From: Kluyvera ascorbata_C
Lineage (GTDB): Bacteria > Pseudomonadota > Gammaproteobacteria > Enterobacterales > Enterobacteriaceae
Assembly: GCF_044197065.1 (NCBI RefSeq)
Contig: NZ_JBIQOI010000013.1
Coordinates: 1-64,000, forward strand
Length of the DNA stretch: 64,000 bases
Direction: 5' to 3'
This document shows positions 41,723-49,628 of this stretch, piece by piece. Within the stretch, counting starts at the first letter, position 1, and each line of letters begins with the position of its first letter. Made by a program: the position numbers and the translations under genes. The notes beneath the pieces were generated by a model that saw only the letters and a program-made list of their open reading frames with translations, ran no database searches and had not been told where the DNA came from.

Positions 41723-42660
41723 ACGGCGGCATCTCCGTCGTAAACGGCGGCAAGAATCGCGCGAGCCCCGCTATCCAGCAGTTCATCGGCGAGCTCAATG
41801 CCCATACGCTCGGCATCTTCAGGCTTGCCGCGTCGCTCGCCGCATACCATTTCGCTACCGTCTGGCGCGCCAACCAATGCGCGCAGCCACAGTTCGCCGT
41901 CTTTTAGTTCGGCGTAGCTGCCGATAGGCACCTGGCAACCGCCTTCCAGACGCGTGTTCATGGCGCGCTCGGCGCGAACGCGAATGGCGGTGTCATCGTG
42001 GTTTAACGGCGCGAGCAGCGCGCGGGTCTGTTCATCGTCCAGACGGCATTCGATGCCGACGGCACCCTGACCGACGGCCGGGAGCGACTCTTCTGGCGAC
42101 ATCGGTTGACGAATACGATCGTTGAGCTCAAGGCGTTTGAGCCCCGCGACCGCCAGAATGATGGCATCGTATTCACCGTTATCGAGCTTGCTAAGGCGCG
42201 TGCCGACGTTGCCGCGTAGCGAGCGGATCACCAGATCCGGACGACGCTTGGCTAACTGGCACTGGCGACGCAGACTGGAGGTGCCGACGATACTGCCTGC
42301 CGGGAGATCGTCCATGCAGGCGTAATGATTGGAGACAAAGGCATCGCGCGGGTCGTCTCGTTCGCAGATGGTCACCAGTCCAAGCCCTTCCGGGAACTCA
42401 ACCGGGACATCTTTCATCGAGTGCACGGCGATGTCTGCACGGTTTTCAAGCAGCGCAAGCTCAAGCTCTTTGACGAACAGCCCTTTACCGCCCACTTTGG
42501 CCAGCGGCGTATCGAGGATGATGTCCCCTCGCGTGACCATCGGCACGAGCGTCACCGTAAGCCCTGGATGGCAGGCCATCAGGCGTTCTTGTACATAGTG
42601 CGCTTGCCAGAGAGCGAGCGGACTTTGGCGTGTGGCAATTCTCAAAACTTTGTCTAACAT
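41719..42660 (-). CDS. hemC: Hydroxymethylbilane synthase (porphobilinogen deaminase)
   Basis: A 313-residue enzyme joining four porphobilinogens. The dipyrromethane cofactor is carried on C242 (RLEGGCQVPIGSYAEL). Substrate-binding arginines lie in RIATRQSPLALWQA and GTSSLRRQCQL. It is the first gene of hemCDXY and is divergent from cyaA over 417 bases. Length equals E. coli. Confidence 0.98.
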   Translation of the reverse strand: MLDKVLRIATRQSPLALWQAHYVQERLMACHPGLTVTLVPMVTRGDIILDTPLAKVGGKGLFVKELELALLENRADIAVHSMKDVPVEFPEGLGLVTICERDDPRDAFVSNHYACMDDLPAGSIVGTSSLRRQCQLAKRRPDLVIRSLRGNVGTRLSKLDNGEYDAIILAVAGLKRLELNDRIRQPMSPEESLPAVGQGAVGIECRLDDEQTRALLAPLNHDDTAIRVRAERAMNTRLEGGCQVPIGSYAELKDGELWLRALVGAPDGSEMVCGERRGKPEDAERMGIELADELLDSGARAILAAVYDGDAAV

Positions 42661-43077
42661 GCTTGTTACCGTCGTTATCGTCCATTGACCATCCTAACAT
42701 TGTTGCCCTAATGATGTTAGTTTTCACGGTCTTCGTAAAAATTCTTGCTGGGAATTAAGGGGTATGCACGAAGCGTGCCTTGAGAGTCAGTAAAGGTAAG
42801 CATAAACGGGGTTGTGTTTACCGTTCATTACTGGCACTGTCATGATCGTATGCCGGGGTTTACAGCAGCATTCAATGCTACACTTGTTGTAGTGCAACAT
42901 TCTTTACGGTCAACCGGCAAGGTGTTAAATTGATCACGTTTTAAACCATTTTTTGTCCGAATTTTGATAATCACAACGGCGGACACAAAACGGTAACGGT
43001 TCTTCTTGTTGAAATATTAAAACCTCCGTACCGCTCTGACAGGATACGTCGAGGTTTTGAACATCAGGCGATATGTC
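42661..43077. promoter_or_regulatory. Divergent hemC/cyaA control region with a CRP site
   Basis: A 417-base gap with no gene. At 42923-42938 lies TGTTAAATTGATCACG, a CRP site of the TGTGA-N6-TCACA type with a strong right half (TCAC) and the same sequence as the known CRP site that lets cAMP-CRP repress cyaA in E. coli. The rest holds the cyaA and hemC promoters, which I could not place exactly. Confidence 0.75.
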
Positions 43078-45624
43078 TTGTACCTCTATATTGAGACACT
43101 GAAACAGAGACTGGATGCCATCAATCAACTGCGCGTGGATCGCGCGCTTGCTGCCATGGGACCTGCTTTCCAACAGGTTTACAGTCTACTGCCGACATTA
43201 TTACATTATCATCATCCGCTGATGCCGGGTTACCTCGACGGTAACGTTCCCAAGGGCATCTGCCTCTACACGCCTGATGAAACCCAACGCCATTATCTTG
43301 ATGAGCTCGAGCTGCACCGCGGCATGCCGCCGCAGACCTCCGCAAAAGGTGAACTGCCGATTACCGGCGTTTACTCTATGGGAAGTACCTCATCGGTAGG
43401 CCAGAGCTGCTCTTCCGACCTGGATATCTGGGTCTGCCACCAGTCGTGGCTCGATAATGATGAACGCCAATTGTTACAGCGCAAATGCAGCCTGCTGGAA
43501 AGCTGGGCGGCATCGCTGGGCGTTGAAGTCAGCTTCTTCCTGATCGACGAAAACCGTTTCCGTCATAACGAAAGCGGCAGCCTCGGTGGCGAAGACTGCG
43601 GTTCAACGCAGCACATTTTACTGCTCGACGAATTTTACCGCACGGCGGTCCGCCTCGCGGGCAAACGTATTCTGTGGAATATGGTGCCGGGCGAAGAAGA
43701 AGATCATTACGACGATTACGTGATGACCCTTTATGCCCAGGGCGTCCTGACGCCGAACGAATGGCTCGACCTCGGTGGATTGAGCTCGCTCTCCGCCGAA
43801 GAGTACTTCGGTGCCAGCCTGTGGCAGCTCTATAAGAGCATCGACTCACCGTATAAAGCGGTGCTGAAAACCCTGCTGCTGGAAGCCTATTCCTGGGAAT
43901 ACCCAAATACGCACCTGCTGGCAAAAGACATTAAACAGCGCCTGCACGATGGCGAGATCGTCTCCTTCGGTCTCGATGCCTACTGCATGATGCTGGAGCG
44001 CGTGACCGAGTACCTGAAGGCGATTGAAGATGAAACCCGCCTCGACCTCGTGCGCCGCTGCTTCTATCTGAAGGTGTGCGAAAAGCTCAGCCGCGAACGC
44101 GCCTGCGTTGGCTGGCGTCGTGAAGTGGTGGGTCAACTGGTGAAAGAGTGGGGCTGGAGCGAAGAGCGTCTGGCGATGCTCGATAACCGCGCCAACTGGA
44201 AAATCGACCAGGTCCGCGAAGCGCACAACGAGCTGCTCGATGCGATGATGCAGAGCTACCGTAACCTGATTCGCTTCGCCCGTCGTAACAACCTGAGCGT
44301 TTCCGCCAGCCCGCAGGATATCGGCGTGCTGACGCGTAAGCTGTACGCCGCGTTTGAAGCGCTGCCGGGTAAAGTGACGCTGGTGAACCCGCAGATCTCC
44401 CCGGACCTGTCCGAACCGAATCTGACCTTTATCTATGTTCCGCCGGGACGCGCCAACCGTACGGGTTGGTACCTTTACAACCGCGCGCCGAACATGGAGT
44501 CCATCGTCAGCCATCAGCCGCTGGAGTATAACCGCTATCTGAATAAGCTGGTGGCCTGGGCTTGGTTTAACGGCCTGCTGACCTCACGTACGCGCCTGTT
44601 TATTAAGGGCAACGGTATTGTCGATTTGGCAAAACTGCAGGAGATGGTCGCTGACGTGTCGCACCACTTCCCGCTGCGTCTGCCTGCGCCAACGCCGAAA
44701 GCGCTCTACAGCCCGTGCGAAATTCGCCATCTGGCGATTATTGTTAACCTCGAATATGACCCGACGGCGGCCTTCCGCAATCAGGTTGTGCATTTCGATT
44801 TCCGTAAGCTCGATATCTTCAGCTTCGGCGAAGATCAGAAATGCCTGGTCGGTAGCGTCGACTTGCTGTATCGCAACTCGTGGAACGAAGTGCGTACGCT
44901 GCACTTTAACGGCGAGCAGGCGATGATCGAAGCGCTGAAAACTATCCTCGGGAAAATGCACCAGGATGCCGCGCCGCCGGACAGCGTCGAAGTGTTCTGC
45001 TATAGCCAGCACCTGCGCGGTTTAATCCGTACTCGCGTGCAGCAGCTGGTGTCCGAGTGCATCGAACTGCGCCTTTCCAGCACCCGTCAGGAAACCGGCC
45101 GCTTTAAAGCGCTGCGCGTCTCCGGGCAGACCTGGGGCCTGTTCTTTGAACGTCTGAACGTGTCGGTGCAGAAGCTGGAAAACGCCATTGAGTTCTACGG
45201 CGCTATCTCACATAACAAGCTGCACGGGCTTTCCGTTCAGGTTGAGACTAACCATGTTGAGCTGCCACAGGTGGTCGATGGTTTCGCGAGCGAAGGGATT
45301 ATTCAGTTCTTCTTCGAAGAGTCGGGTGAAGATCAGGGCTTTAATATCTACATTCTTGACGAGAGCAACCGCGCAGAGGTGTATCACCACTGTGAGGGCA
45401 GTAAAGAAGAGCTGGTGCGCGACGTCAGCCGTTTCTACTCGTCATCACACGATCGCTTCACCTATGGCTCAAGCTTTATCAACTTCAACCTGCCGCAGTT
45501 CTACCAGATTGTGAAGGTAGATGGGCGCGCGCAGGTGATCCCGTTCCGCAGCCAGGCTATCGTGCCGCCGCCGTCCAATCAGGACAATAACAACGCACCG
45601 TTGTTGCAGCAGTATTTCTCTTAA
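43078..45624 (+). CDS. cyaA: Class I adenylate cyclase
   Basis: An 848-residue enzyme making cAMP from ATP. The N-terminal catalytic half has a nucleotidyltransferase-like GSTSSVGQSCSSDLDIWVCH (about 103-122); the C-terminal half takes regulatory input from EIIA-Glc. The start is the TTG at 43078 (LYLYIETLKQRLDAIN), as in E. coli, with AGGCG upstream; a second in-frame TTG seven codons earlier is less likely. The rare TTG start keeps expression low. Divergent from hemC and preceded by a CRP site. Confidence 0.97.
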   Translation: MYLYIETLKQRLDAINQLRVDRALAAMGPAFQQVYSLLPTLLHYHHPLMPGYLDGNVPKGICLYTPDETQRHYLDELELHRGMPPQTSAKGELPITGVYSMGSTSSVGQSCSSDLDIWVCHQSWLDNDERQLLQRKCSLLESWAASLGVEVSFFLIDENRFRHNESGSLGGEDCGSTQHILLLDEFYRTAVRLAGKRILWNMVPGEEEDHYDDYVMTLYAQGVLTPNEWLDLGGLSSLSAEEYFGASLWQLYKSIDSPYKAVLKTLLLEAYSWEYPNTHLLAKDIKQRLHDGEIVSFGLDAYCMMLERVTEYLKAIEDETRLDLVRRCFYLKVCEKLSRERACVGWRREVVGQLVKEWGWSEERLAMLDNRANWKIDQVREAHNELLDAMMQSYRNLIRFARRNNLSVSASPQDIGVLTRKLYAAFEALPGKVTLVNPQISPDLSEPNLTFIYVPPGRANRTGWYLYNRAPNMESIVSHQPLEYNRYLNKLVAWAWFNGLLTSRTRLFIKGNGIVDLAKLQEMVADVSHHFPLRLPAPTPKALYSPCEIRHLAIIVNLEYDPTAAFRNQVVHFDFRKLDIFSFGEDQKCLVGSVDLLYRNSWNEVRTLHFNGEQAMIEALKTILGKMHQDAAPPDSVEVFCYSQHLRGLIRTRVQQLVSECIELRLSSTRQETGRFKALRVSGQTWGLFFERLNVSVQKLENAIEFYGAISHNKLHGLSVQVETNHVELPQVVDGFASEGIIQFFFEESGEDQGFNIYILDESNRAEVYHHCEGSKEELVRDVSRFYSSSHDRFTYGSSFINFNLPQFYQIVKVDGRAQVIPFRSQAIVPPPSNQDNNNAPLLQQYFS

Positions 45625-45630
45625 TCATGA

Positions 45631-45715
45631 TGCCGGATGGCGGCTCCGCCTTATCCGGCCTACTCGCTTCGTGCCGTTTGTAGGCCGGATAAGGTGTTTA
45701 CACCTCCATCCGGCA
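45631..45715. repeat. BIME (paired REP sequences)
   Basis: Two REP units in opposite orientation: TGCCGGATGGCGGCTCCGCC with TTATCCGGCCTA, then TAGGCCGGATAAGGTG with CACCTCCATCCGGCA. It lies between the convergent ends of cyaA and cyaY. Confidence 0.9.
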
Positions 45716-45722
45716 ATCCACC

Positions 45723-46043
45723 TTAGCGGAAGCTAACCTCTTCACCCGCCTGCTGCGTCGCCGCCTGCTCAAGCAGATCCCAGAAGGTTTCGCCGCTGCG
45801 GTCGCAAATCCACTCATCACCCTTCAGGTCAAAATGGTAGCCCCCCTGTTTCGTTGCCAGCCACACCTGGTGCAATGGCTCCTGACGGTTAATAATAATT
45901 TTGCTGCCGTTTTCAAAACTGATGGTCAGCACGCCGCCGTTGATCTCGCAGTCGATATCGCTATCGCCGTCCCAGTCGTCCAGACGCTCTTCGATGGTCA
46001 GCCACAGGGTATCGGCGAGGCGATGAAATTCACTGTCGTTCAT
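45723..46043 (-). CDS. cyaY: Frataxin-like iron protein CyaY
   Basis: A 106-residue bacterial frataxin. The acidic first helix (EERLDDWDGDSDIDCEINGG) binds iron, followed by the beta-sheet element NRQEPLHQVWLATKQGGYHF. CyaY binds IscS and tunes iron-sulfur cluster assembly. It is convergent with cyaA and divergent from lptM. Length equals E. coli. Confidence 0.97.
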   Translation of the reverse strand: MNDSEFHRLADTLWLTIEERLDDWDGDSDIDCEINGGVLTISFENGSKIIINRQEPLHQVWLATKQGGYHFDLKGDEWICDRSGETFWDLLEQAATQQAGEEVSFR

Positions 46044-46182
46044 TGTTGTTTCCCGTTATTTAGTGATGGCGGCAGTATAGCGTGAAACAAATCACGTTGC
46101 AGTCAGGTGCTTAACGCTTGCTTTTGCGCCTTCTCCTGCGATGATAGAAAATAGAAAGCATTGAACTACAGGCATCTTAAGA

Positions 46183-46386
46183 ATGAATAAGATTTTTCGA
46201 CCGCTGGCAGTGTTACTTGCATTATTTAGCCTCGCAGGCTGCGGCCTGAAGGGCCCACTCTATTTTCCACCGGCTGATAAAACGGCGGCTCCGCCGACGA
46301 AACCCGTCACTCAACCGATTCAGAGCAGCTCTCCGGATCGTAACGACCGCGGTGATAACGGCGGCCCGACGCAGGTTAATTACTAA
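46183..46386 (+). CDS. lptM: LptD-associated lipoprotein LptM (YifL)
   Basis: A 67-residue outer-membrane lipoprotein with lipobox LAGC (Cys 20) after a short signal peptide, then GLKGPLYFPP and a Pro/Ser/Asp-rich disordered tail. In E. coli it promotes disulfide maturation of the LPS transporter LptD. It is the first gene of the lptM-dapF-yigA-xerC-yigB-uvrD series. Confidence 0.95.
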   Translation: MNKIFRPLAVLLALFSLAGCGLKGPLYFPPADKTAAPPTKPVTQPIQSSSPDRNDRGDNGGPTQVNY

Positions 46387-46421
46387 TATTACCGTTCCGT
46401 TCCGCGCAAATGGAGTAGATG

Positions 46422-47246
46422 ATGCAGTTCTCTAAAATGCATGGCCTCGGCAACGATTTCATGGTCGTCGACGCGGTAACGCAGAATGTCTTTTTTTCGC
46501 CCGAGCTTATACGCCGACTGGCGGACAGGCATCTTGGCGTGGGCTTCGATCAGCTGTTGGTCGTGGAACCGCCTTACGATCCTGACCTTGATTTTCACTA
46601 CCGCATCTTCAACGCTGACGGCAGCGAAGTCTCCCAGTGCGGTAACGGCGCCCGCTGTTTCGCCCGCTTTGTGCGCCTGAAAGGGTTGACCAACAAGCGC
46701 GATATTCGCGTCAGCACCGCCAATGGCCGTATGGTCTTAAGCGTGACCGACGATGAGCTGGTCCGCGTGAATATGGGCGAACCGAACTTCGAACCGTCTC
46801 AGGTGCCGTTCCGCGCTAACAAAGCGGAAAAGACCTATATCATGCGCGCGTCTGAGCAGACAGTATTGTGCGGCGTGGTTTCAATGGGGAACCCGCACTG
46901 CGTGATTCAGGTCGATGATGTCGACACCGCGGCGGTAGAAACGCTGGGCCCGGTGATGGAAAGTCATGAACGTTTTCCAGAACGCGCTAACATTGGTTTT
47001 ATGCAGGTAGTGAAACGGGACCACATCCGTCTGCGCGTTTACGAACGCGGCGCGGGTGAAACTCAGGCCTGCGGCAGCGGCGCATGTGCGGCGGTTGCCG
47101 TTGGCATCCAGCAGGGCTTGCTGGCGGAAGAGGTGCGCGTGGAACTGCCGGGCGGGCGACTTGATATCGCCTGGAAAGGCCCGGGCCAACCGTTGTTTAT
47201 GACTGGCCCGGCGGCACATGTCTATGACGGATTTATTCACTTATGA
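46422..47246 (+). CDS. dapF: Diaminopimelate epimerase
   Basis: A cofactor-free epimerase of 274 residues converting LL-DAP to meso-DAP for peptidoglycan and lysine. The two catalytic cysteines are C73 (SQCGNGARCF) and the one in GETQACGSGACAAVAV near 217. I chose the second of two adjacent ATGs (46422) as in E. coli. It overlaps yigA by four bases. Confidence 0.98.
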   Translation: MQFSKMHGLGNDFMVVDAVTQNVFFSPELIRRLADRHLGVGFDQLLVVEPPYDPDLDFHYRIFNADGSEVSQCGNGARCFARFVRLKGLTNKRDIRVSTANGRMVLSVTDDELVRVNMGEPNFEPSQVPFRANKAEKTYIMRASEQTVLCGVVSMGNPHCVIQVDDVDTAAVETLGPVMESHERFPERANIGFMQVVKRDHIRLRVYERGAGETQACGSGACAAVAVGIQQGLLAEEVRVELPGGRLDIAWKGPGQPLFMTGPAAHVYDGFIHL

Positions 47247-47950
47247 AACACGTCGGGGAAGAACAGCAGGACGCTCTCACCACGCTGAATGATGGCGCGG
47301 TCGTGGATTATCTGTTGCAACATCCTGAATTCTTTATTCGTAATGCCGCAGTCGTTGAGCAAATGCGCGTCCCGCACCCGGTGCGGGGCATGGTGTCACT
47401 GGTCGAGTGGCACATGGCGCGTTCGCGCAACTACATTGCTATGCTGGAAGAGAACATGAGCCAGCTGATGGAGCAGGCGACGGCTAACGAAAGCCTGTTT
47501 TATCGCTTGCTGCATCTGCAAAATCGACTGGCCTGCGCGGAAAGCCTGGACGATCTCCTGCTGCGTTTCCATCGCTGGGCGCGCGAGCTGGGGTTGGCGG
47601 GCGCATCGCTGCGGCTGTTCTCCGACCGCTGGCGCCTTGGCGCACCTTCCAGGCATACCGATCTGGTGCTTTCCCGTCAGGCCTTTGAGCCGCTGCGCAT
47701 TCAGCGCTTAGGCCAGGCCAACCACTATCTTGGTCCCCTCAACGGCCCCGAACTGCTGCTGGTGCTTCCTGAAGCGAAAGCCGTAGGATCGGTGGCGATG
47801 TCGATGATGGGCAGCGACGGCGATTTAGGCGTGATCCTCTTTAGCAGCCGCGACCCGCACCACTATCAGCCGGGGCAGGGTACACAGCTGCTGCAGGAAA
47901 TCGCCCTGATGTTGCCGGGCCTGCTGGAACGCTGGATCGAGCGCGTATGA
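47243..47950 (+). CDS. yigA: DUF484 family protein YigA
   Basis: A 235-residue cytoplasmic protein of the DUF484 family, with a GAF-like C-terminal part. A helical N-terminal segment (VVDYLLQHPEFFIRNAAVVE) is typical of the family. Function unknown. Both ends overlap neighbours at ATGA (dapF) and ATGA (xerC), so it is fully embedded in the dapF-xerC operon. Confidence 0.94.
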   Translation: MKHVGEEQQDALTTLNDGAVVDYLLQHPEFFIRNAAVVEQMRVPHPVRGMVSLVEWHMARSRNYIAMLEENMSQLMEQATANESLFYRLLHLQNRLACAESLDDLLLRFHRWARELGLAGASLRLFSDRWRLGAPSRHTDLVLSRQAFEPLRIQRLGQANHYLGPLNGPELLLVLPEAKAVGSVAMSMMGSDGDLGVILFSSRDPHHYQPGQGTQLLQEIALMLPGLLERWIERV

Positions 47951-48849
47951 CCAGTACCGAGCTAGGGCAAGCCGTTACCCGCTTTCTGCGCTATCTGGGC
48001 GTAGAACGCCAGCTTAGCCCCATCACGCTCCTCAATTACCAGCGTCAGCTTGATGCCATTATTGAACTGGTCGAAGGAATGGGCCTACAGAATTGGCAAC
48101 AATGTGATGCTGCGATGGTGCGCAGTGTTGCGACTCGTAGCCGCCGCAAAGGGCTCGGTGCCGCAAGCCTGGCGCTACGCCTGTCGGCGCTGCGTAGCTT
48201 CTTTGACTGGATGGTGGGTCAGGGCGAGCTTCCGGCGAACCCGGCAAAAGGCATCGCCGCGCCGAAAGCGCCGCGCCATCTACCCAAAAATATCGACGTT
48301 GATGACGTTAACCGCCTGCTGGATATCGATCTCAACGACCCGCTGGCGGTGCGCGACCGCGCCATGCTGGAGGTGATGTACGGCGCGGGCCTACGTCTTT
48401 CTGAACTGGTGAATCTGGATATTAAACATCTGGATCTCGATACCGGCGAAGTGTGGGTGATGGGGAAAGGCAGCAAAGAGCGCCGCCTGCCGATTGGCCG
48501 CAACGCGGTGACGTGGATTGAGCACTGGCTCGACCTGCGCGGGCTGTTCGGCAGCGATGAGGACGCGCTGTTTCTCTCGAAGCTCGGCAAGCGTATTTCG
48601 GCGCGTAATGTGCAAAAGCGCTTTGCGGAATGGGGTATCAAGCAGGGGCTGAACAGCCACGTTAATCCCCATAAGCTGCGCCACTCGTTTGCCACCCATA
48701 TGCTCGAATCGAGCGGTGACCTGCGCGGCGTGCAGGAACTGCTGGGCCACGCCAACCTGTCCACCACTCAAATCTATACCCACCTTGATTTTCAACACCT
48801 TGCCTCGGTGTACGATGCGGCGCATCCGCGCGCCAAACGGGAGAAATAA
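47947..48849 (+). CDS. xerC: Tyrosine recombinase XerC
   Basis: A 300-residue site-specific recombinase that with XerD resolves chromosome dimers at dif. The N-terminal SAM-like domain covers about 1-105. The catalytic set is complete: R150 (GAGLRLSEL), K174, H242 and R245 (HKLRHSFATHML), H268 (LLGHANLSTTQ) and nucleophile Y277. It lies inside the dapF-yigA-xerC-yigB-uvrD operon, overlapping yigB by one base. Confidence 0.98.
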   Translation: MTSTELGQAVTRFLRYLGVERQLSPITLLNYQRQLDAIIELVEGMGLQNWQQCDAAMVRSVATRSRRKGLGAASLALRLSALRSFFDWMVGQGELPANPAKGIAAPKAPRHLPKNIDVDDVNRLLDIDLNDPLAVRDRAMLEVMYGAGLRLSELVNLDIKHLDLDTGEVWVMGKGSKERRLPIGRNAVTWIEHWLDLRGLFGSDEDALFLSKLGKRISARNVQKRFAEWGIKQGLNSHVNPHKLRHSFATHMLESSGDLRGVQELLGHANLSTTQIYTHLDFQHLASVYDAAHPRAKREK

Positions 48850-49565
48850 TGCGTTTTTATCGGCCGCTGGGCGCTATCGCCGCGCTGACGTTTGACCTTG
48901 ATGACACCCTTTATGATAACCGCCCGGTGATTGACCGCACGATGCAGGAATCGCTGGCCTTTGTGCGCGGCTACCATCCGGCGCTGGTTAACTTCGATGC
49001 CCGCACGTTGCAGCAGTGGCGTGATGAACTGTTAAAGACAGAGCCTGAAATTTACCATGACGTCACCGAGTGGCGCTGGCGTGCGCTGGAGTCCGGTATG
49101 CGTCAGCTCGGGCTGACGGCTCAGGAAGCCAAAGCCGGTGCCGACGCGGCGATGGCGAATTTCGCCCAGTGGCGCAGCCGGGTTGACGTGCCGCAGGAAA
49201 CCCACGACACGCTGGCGAAACTGGGCCAGAAATGGCCGCTGGTGGCGATCACCAACGGTAATGCCCAGCCGGAGCTGTTCGGCCTGAGCGACTACTTTCA
49301 GTTCGTCCTGCGCGCTGGCCCGGACGGGCGCTCGAAGCCCTTTGCCGATATGTATCATCTGGCGGCAGACAAGCTCAACGTGCCGCTCGGCGAGATCCTG
49401 CACGTGGGCGATGATCTGACCACCGACGTGGCCGGTGCCATTCGCTGCGGCATGCAAGCCTGCTGGATCAAACCGGAAAATGCCGATCTGATGCAAACCG
49501 CAGACAGCCGTTTGTTGCCGCATGTCGAGATTTCCCGGTTGGCATCTCTGACCTCGCTGATATAA
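48849..49565 (+). CDS. yigB: HAD-family FMN phosphatase YigB
   Basis: A haloacid dehalogenase-type phosphatase of 238 residues. Motif I is TFDLDDT (D16 and D18), motif II AITNGN, motif III includes SKPFADMY, and motif IV HVGDDLTTDV. E. coli YigB dephosphorylates FMN, finishing riboflavin synthesis steps, and affects persistence. It starts at TAATG, sharing a base with the xerC stop. Confidence 0.96.
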   Translation: MRFYRPLGAIAALTFDLDDTLYDNRPVIDRTMQESLAFVRGYHPALVNFDARTLQQWRDELLKTEPEIYHDVTEWRWRALESGMRQLGLTAQEAKAGADAAMANFAQWRSRVDVPQETHDTLAKLGQKWPLVAITNGNAQPELFGLSDYFQFVLRAGPDGRSKPFADMYHLAADKLNVPLGEILHVGDDLTTDVAGAIRCGMQACWIKPENADLMQTADSRLLPHVEISRLASLTSLI

Positions 49566-49577
49566 TCGTAAGCAACT

Positions 49578-49593
49578 CTGTATAAATTCCCAG
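49578..49593 (+). promoter_or_regulatory. LexA box of uvrD
   Basis: CTGTATAAATTCCCAG fits the LexA pattern CTG-N10-CAG and lies 36 bases before the uvrD ATG. uvrD is an SOS gene in E. coli with a similar box. The asymmetric core (TATAAATTCC) suggests moderate LexA affinity. Confidence 0.8.
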
Positions 49594-49628
49594 TGTATTT
49601 CTGGGACTCTTTTTTTCCGGCGGTGCCA

